A stretch of 64,000 nucleotides of DNA, taken from Nocardia yamanashiensis NBRC 100130. GTDB taxonomy: Bacteria; Actinomycetota; Actinomycetes; Mycobacteriales; Mycobacteriaceae. A program made the translations under genes and the position numbers. The stretch lies in the NCBI RefSeq assembly GCF_001613325.1, contig NZ_BDCD01000018.1, positions 186,001 to 250,000 on the forward strand. Reading direction: 5' to 3'. The notes beneath the pieces are model-generated. The model worked only from the letters and a program-made list of their open reading frames with translations, was not told the origin of the DNA and searched no databases. Of this stretch, positions 59,771 through 64,000 are shown piece after piece (position 1 is the stretch's first letter; each line of letters begins with the position of its first letter).

Positions 59771-62767
59771 CTAGCCGCCGGACTTGTTGTAGGCGTCCAC
59801 GGCTGTCTGCAACGCCTCCAAGGCCTTGCCCAGCTGGCCCAGATCACCCGACTTCTGCGCGGCGGTGACCGCCTTCAGCGCATCGTCGAGTTGTTTGACC
59901 GCGGCGTCGCGGCCGGTGGTGGCCGGTGGCGTGGTACCGCCCTGGTTGGGTGGGTTGGTGCCCTGGTTCGCCGGGGGCTGGGTCTGCTGCCCCGGCTGAT
60001 TCGTTGCGGCGCTGCCGGTTCCGGGCAGCACCTTGTTGAGCGCTTCCTCGACCGTCGAGCCGTACCCGACCTTGTCGCGATAGCTGGCCAAGACCTTCAC
60101 CAGCTGCGGGAAGGACGGGGCGTTGGTGCCGGCGGTATTGCGTTCCAGATACCAGGGTTCGATATAGAGGATGCCGCCGTCGCCGACCGGGAGCGTCAGC
60201 AGATTGCCGTACTTGATCTTGTTGACATTGCCGCCCGTCAACAGGTTCCGGTCCCTCGACACTTCATCGTTGGTTGTCATCGAGGTCTGCGTCTGGCCCG
60301 GTCCCGGTGTCTGCCTGTCGGAATCGGCGGGCAATCGCAAGACCGTCAACTTGCCGTAGTTGTCCGGATCCGAATGCGCCTGGATGTAGGCCGACAGGAA
60401 GTTGCGCTTGTAACCCACCATGACGCTGGTCAGGTTGAACGCCGCCTTGCCGGTCTTGGGATCGCCGATCAGCTGGTAGTACGGCGGCTGATGCGCACCC
60501 GCGGCCGCACCCTCCTGGGTCGGATCGTTCGGCACCGACCAGAAGGCGTTGTTGGTGAAGAACTCTCGCGGATCGTCCACGTGGTACTTCGCCAGCATCT
60601 CGCGCTGCACCTTGAACAGGTCCTCCGGGTAGCGGAAGTGCGCCCGCAGGTCAGCGCTGATGGCGCTCTCCGGCTGCACCGCGTCCGGGAACACGCCCAT
60701 CCACGCCTTCAGCACCGGATCGGTCTGATCCACCTGGAACAGCTTCACCGTGCCGTCGTAGGCATCGACGGTCGCCTTCACCGAATTGCGGATGTAGGAG
60801 ACCTCCTTGCGCGGCACCAGCCGGCCGGTGGTCTGGTCGATGCTGTCCTCGACCACGCCGTCCAGCGAGGTGCGCTGGGCGTACGGGTAGCTGTCGAGGG
60901 TGGTGTAGGCGTCGACGATCCAGACGATCTTCTTGTCCACCACAGCCGGGTAGACATCGCCGTCGGCGGTAAGCCACGGGGCCACCTGCTGCACGCGCTC
61001 ACGCGGATTGCGATTGAAGATGATCTTCGAATCGGAACCGATGGCGCCCGAGAACAGGATGTTGCGCTCGGCGTACTTGGCCGCGAACGCGAACCGGTTG
61101 AACCAGTTGCCGATCGGCACGCCGCCCGAACCGGTGTAGGTGTACTGCGCGTCCGGCTTGTCGTACTCGCGCGGCGGCTGGTTGTTGCCGCCCACGATGG
61201 CGTAGTCGGACTCGCCCTTGGAGATCAGCTCACCGAAGTAGATGCGCGGATTGTCGACCGGGATGGCTTCCTTGTCCTTCGCGGTGAACAGGTCGCTCAC
61301 CGTGGACAGGTCGCCGACATTGAAGACCGGGTAGCCGAAGCCGCCCTGACCGCCGGAGTCACTGCCCGCCGCCGCCTGCGCCTGCTGAGTGTCCTTGGGC
61401 GGAGCCTGATTCACGCGATTGGCCGGGGACGCGACGAAACCGTTGCCGTGCGTGTACACGGTGTGCTGGTTGATCCAGTCCTTCTGGTTGTCGGCCAGGT
61501 TCTGCGGCTGGAGTTCGCGCGCGGCCACCACGTAGTCGCCGACCTCGCCGTTGACCGTGTAGCGGTCGATGTCGAGGGGATCGGGGAAGCCGTAGAAGTT
61601 CTGCAGCTGCTGGTTGCGCTGAATGAAGGTGGGCGTCAGCAGGTTCGGATCCAGCACCCGGATGTTCTTGATGGTCTGCTGATCGGCCGGCACCGTCACC
61701 GGATCCTTGGTGGCCACGCCCGGATAGTCCACATAGGTGACCTTGTCCGAGGTGATCCCGTAGGCATCGCGCGTGGCAGCGATATTGCGCTCGATATAGG
61801 TGGACTCCTTGGTGGCCGCGTTCGGCCGCACCGAGAACTGCTCCACCAGCAGCGGCCATACCGCGCCGACCAGCACCGAGGACAGCACCAGCAGCACCGC
61901 CGCCATGGCCGGAATCCGCAAGTCGCGCAGCACGATCCCGGCGAAGAAGGCGATGGCGCAGATCACCGCGATGGACAGCAGGATCAGCTTGGCGGGCAGC
62001 ACCGCGTTGATATCGGTGTACGAACCGCCGGTGAAGGTCGGCTCCTTGCGCGTACTCGACAGCAGCGCGTACCGGTCGAACCAGTACGCGATCGCCTTGA
62101 GCAGCACGAAGAGTCCCGCCAGCACCGCCAGCTGGATGCGCGCCGAATTGCTCAGGGTGCCCTCGCGCCCGGCCAGCCGCAGCCCGCCGAACACGTAGTG
62201 CGTCACCAGGTTCGCGAAGAACGCGATCACCACGGCGACGAACAGCCAGTTCAGGACCATGCGGTAGAAGGGCAGATCGAAGGCGTAGAAGCCGACGTCG
62301 ATATTGAACTGCGGATCCTTCACGCCGAACGAGCCGCCGTGCAGGAACATCTGCACCGTGACCCAGCTCGATTGCGCCACCAGGCCCGACAGCACGCCGA
62401 TCACCAGCGGGATGCCGATGCCGAACAGGCGCAGCCGGCTCATCACGGTGGTGCGGTAGCGGGCGATCGGATCACCCGGACCGCTCACCGGCACGAACAC
62501 CGGGCGCGAGCGGTACGCCAGCAGCAGCGCCAGCCAGATGATGGCCGCCACCACCACGGTGACGATGAGGAACAACAGGATCCGGGTGAGCAGGACCGTG
62601 TGGTAGACACCGCGGAATCCCACCTCCCCGAACCAGAGCCAATTCGTATAGGCGTCGGTGAGCCGAGGCCCGACCAGTAACAGAGCCGCCAACGCCAAGG
62701 CCGTCACCAACAGCACACGGCTGCGTCGCGACAACGAAGGTAAGCCGGTCGGGGGGCGCATGCCCAC
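59771..62767 (-). CDS. UPF0182-family membrane protein (Rv3193c-like)
   Basis: A 998-residue protein, near the 992 of M. tuberculosis Rv3193c. Seven hydrophobic helices lie in the first ~310 residues (SRRSRVLLVTALALAALLLV to LRIPAMAAVLLVLSSVLVGA VWP). A large outside domain follows (YIERNIAATRDAYGITSDKV, FSGAIGSDSKIIFNRNPRER V, YIEPWYLERNTAGTN). The tail is Pro/Gln/Thr-rich and ends in a helix (DAAVKQLDDALKAVTAAQKS). The GTG 62767 gives VGMRPPTGLPSLSRRSR, the start seen in the family, with GGGAG 9 bases upstream. Function unknown; conserved with the protease gene at the window end. Confidence 0.92.
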   Translation of the reverse strand: MGMRPPTGLPSLSRRSRVLLVTALALAALLLVGPRLTDAYTNWLWFGEVGFRGVYHTVLLTRILLFLIVTVVVAAIIWLALLLAYRSRPVFVPVSGPGDPIARYRTTVMSRLRLFGIGIPLVIGVLSGLVAQSSWVTVQMFLHGGSFGVKDPQFNIDVGFYAFDLPFYRMVLNWLFVAVVIAFFANLVTHYVFGGLRLAGREGTLSNSARIQLAVLAGLFVLLKAIAYWFDRYALLSSTRKEPTFTGGSYTDINAVLPAKLILLSIAVICAIAFFAGIVLRDLRIPAMAAVLLVLSSVLVGAVWPLLVEQFSVRPNAATKESTYIERNIAATRDAYGITSDKVTYVDYPGVATKDPVTVPADQQTIKNIRVLDPNLLTPTFIQRNQQLQNFYGFPDPLDIDRYTVNGEVGDYVVAARELQPQNLADNQKDWINQHTVYTHGNGFVASPANRVNQAPPKDTQQAQAAAGSDSGGQGGFGYPVFNVGDLSTVSDLFTAKDKEAIPVDNPRIYFGELISKGESDYAIVGGNNQPPREYDKPDAQYTYTGSGGVPIGNWFNRFAFAAKYAERNILFSGAIGSDSKIIFNRNPRERVQQVAPWLTADGDVYPAVVDKKIVWIVDAYTTLDSYPYAQRTSLDGVVEDSIDQTTGRLVPRKEVSYIRNSVKATVDAYDGTVKLFQVDQTDPVLKAWMGVFPDAVQPESAISADLRAHFRYPEDLFKVQREMLAKYHVDDPREFFTNNAFWSVPNDPTQEGAAAGAHQPPYYQLIGDPKTGKAAFNLTSVMVGYKRNFLSAYIQAHSDPDNYGKLTVLRLPADSDRQTPGPGQTQTSMTTNDEVSRDRNLLTGGNVNKIKYGNLLTLPVGDGGILYIEPWYLERNTAGTNAPSFPQLVKVLASYRDKVGYGSTVEEALNKVLPGTGSAATNQPGQQTQPPANQGTNPPNQGGTTPPATTGRDAAVKQLDDALKAVTAAQKSGDLGQLGKALEALQTAVDAYNKSGG

Positions 62768-62990
62768 GATGCCACTCTCCCAGGGTCCGGCGACGCCCGC
62801 GCCGGGATGACCGGCCGGTGCGCCGCAGTCCGATGATGAGTTCGGTCCCACGGGACCGTTCGCGCCCCACTCTACGTAAAACGCCCGGAATTAGAGCCTA
62901 GGGATGGGGAACTCTCCGATCCCCCGGGCGGCCAGGCACTCCGTACAGGGCCGCGGCAACCCGGTCCGGGCGCGATGCGAGGATTGTCGG

Positions 62991-63596
62991 GTGAACCCTG
63001 AGCAGTGGGCGGCGTCGGCCCTGTACCGGTGTATTCGCGAAGTCGCGGAGTATGTGGACGGTGAAGGATGGGACCGGGCGCCGCAGATGTTCGCCCTGGT
63101 CCCGACGGCCGACCTGGTCGCCGCCGAGCCGTCCCTGCTGGATCAGCTGGACGCGGAGAACGCATTGACTCCCATTGCGCAGGAGGCGTTCCCGGACGAC
63201 GTGGCGGTGGATCGGCACGCCATGGAGGAATACCTGGCTACCACCAGCTGGCCGCCGTCGGTGGAGGGCTGTGTTCTCGTACAGCAGATCGTGGTGCTGC
63301 CGCCCGCGGCCGAACAGTCGCTGGACGAGGCCATCGCGCCGCTGCTCGCCGATGACGAAGCCGCCGATCGGGCCGGGCGGCAGGCGGCGGCCGAGCATCC
63401 GGAACGCCGGGACGCGCGGCTCTTCGCGGGCGTGCTGCGGGACGGGACTTCGCTGTCGCTGCTGCAGGTTCGGCCGACCGAGGACGAGGAGGATCCCTTC
63501 GGCGATCTCGATCTGCGCACCGCGCCCAACCTCGCCCCGAATCTCGTCGAGGCCCTCAAGCACACCCTCGAGAACGACCCCGACGAATTCGCCTGA
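62991..63596 (+). CDS. PPA1309-family conserved protein
   Basis: A 201-residue acidic cytoplasmic protein from the GTG 62991. EQWAASALYRCIREVAEYVD GEGWDRAPQMFALVPTADLV, LTPIAQEAFPDDV, YLATTSWPPSVEGCVLVQQI VVLPPAAE and ARLFAGVLRDGTSLSLLQVR P are the blocks I associate with this family, common across actinobacteria near the PDZ protease and UPF0182 genes. Function unknown. It is divergent from UPF0182 and convergent with the protease. Confidence 0.85.
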   Translation: MNPEQWAASALYRCIREVAEYVDGEGWDRAPQMFALVPTADLVAAEPSLLDQLDAENALTPIAQEAFPDDVAVDRHAMEEYLATTSWPPSVEGCVLVQQIVVLPPAAEQSLDEAIAPLLADDEAADRAGRQAAAEHPERRDARLFAGVLRDGTSLSLLQVRPTEDEEDPFGDLDLRTAPNLAPNLVEALKHTLENDPDEFA

Positions 63597-63609
63597 GCGA
63601 TGCCCGAAC

Positions 63610-63649
63610 ACGGATATGCCCCGCTGCACCGGCAGCGGGGCATATCCGT
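63610..63649. terminator. Bidirectional terminator between PPA1309 and protease genes
   Basis: A perfect 18-base-pair stem (ACGGATATGCCCCGCTGC and its complement) with 4-base loop ACCG lies between the convergent genes. There is no long T run. Confidence 0.85.
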
Positions 63650-63658
63650 AGGTACTAC

Positions 63659-64000
63659 TTACCCGCAGGTCGGGGCGTCCTTACCGGCGTTGATGTCCTC
63701 CAGCGATTGCACTGCCCCGGCGAGGTTTTCGACCTTGACCAGGCGCAGGCCGTCGGGAGTGCGCTGCACGGCCTCGTTGCAATTGGCGGCCGGGACCATG
63801 AAGGTCTCGGCGCCGGCCTCGCGCGCGGCGATCATCTTGTACTGGATGCCGCCGATCGGGCCGACCTTGCCCTCCGGATCGATGGTCCCGGTGCCCGCCA
63901 CGAACTTCCCGCCCGACAGCTCCCCCGGCGTCAGCTTGTCGATCAAAGCCAGGGTGAACATGAGACCCGCTGACGGACCGCCGATTTCGGCCAGGTTGAA
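63659..64000 (-). CDS. PDZ/Lon-type (S16) membrane protease, C-terminal part (Rv3194c-like)
   Basis: The last 113 residues of a protein that starts beyond the window. The S16 catalytic dyad is visible: Ser in EIGGPSAGLMFTLALIDKL, and Lys in VGPIGGIQYKMIAAREAGAE. It continues FMVPAANCNEAVQRTPDGLR LVKVENLAGAVQSL to the end. In relatives an N-terminal transmembrane helix and PDZ domain precede this. The neighbouring UPF0182 and PPA1309 genes match the mycobacterial arrangement, supporting the assignment. Confidence 0.9.
   Translation of the reverse strand, partial: FNLAEIGGPSAGLMFTLALIDKLTPGELSGGKFVAGTGTIDPEGKVGPIGGIQYKMIAAREAGAETFMVPAANCNEAVQRTPDGLRLVKVENLAGAVQSLEDINAGKDAPTCG

Overview
The window reads as chromosomal DNA of a high-GC, mycolic-acid-containing actinobacterium, most likely Nocardia or a close relative. 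The main signs are: 3'-end genes laid out like mycobacterial Rv3193c/Rv3194c (UPF0182 protein, PDZ/S16 protease); an Rpf-type cell-wall hydrolase; a PapA5-like acyltransferase; an Rv0910-like protein; F420-dependent enzyme families; DtxR/IdeR-type iron boxes; and initiator tRNA genes with the C1-U72 mismatch and no encoded CCA. Gene density is high and no phage, IS element, CRISPR array or rRNA was seen. Family names come from reading translations by eye; no database search was run.

Layout. 1-11060 is an iron-uptake island. An NRPS (C-A..., running off the left edge) and a FecCD-FecCD-FecE importer lie on the minus strand. A secreted protein, a second FecCD-FecCD-FecE importer and one ferric-siderophore-binding lipoprotein lie on the plus strand. 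IdeR-like boxes sit at 2931-2954 and 5969-5987. 11077-14792 (minus) holds a small membrane protein, a Na+/solute symporter, a truncated globin and galactokinase. 15071-31515 is mostly housekeeping or cell-envelope genes: a GGDEF protein, lipoproteins, SGNH esterase, an MFS pump with three beta-sandwich-like repeats, a glycosyltransferase preceded by a PIG-L remnant, an rRNA/tRNA methylase, PhoU, AI-2E and EamA transporters, a lipase, an Imm51-like protein, and an hrpB helicase split by a frameshift. 31592-44343 holds an epimerase, a Ser/Thr kinase fused to a periplasmic-binding domain, a Tat flavin amine oxidase split by a frameshift, LysR, an F420-type oxidoreductase, SGNH hydrolase, a TauD/TetR pair, and a two-gene conservon-like kinase/DUF742 pair. 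44366-50340 holds DUF72, an initiator tRNA, enoyl-CoA hydratase, a PapA-like acyltransferase, a 12-unit repeat protein coupled to a class F-like sortase, and Tam. 50377-58513 is rich in regulators: LuxR facing an F420 reductase-like/diiron-MBL pair, and three TetR genes with candidate palindromic operators beside SRPBCC, LLM, VOC and SGNH genes. 58533-64000 holds a second initiator tRNA copy, an Rpf gene behind two CRP-like sites, and the UPF0182 / PPA1309 / PDZ-protease group.

Points to follow up: the repeat protein-sortase pair, the receptor-type kinase, the F420 reductase/ODP-like pair, the duplicated initiator tRNA with its promoter, the CRP-box leader of rpf, and two genes broken at G runs, which may be base-calling errors or true frameshifts.
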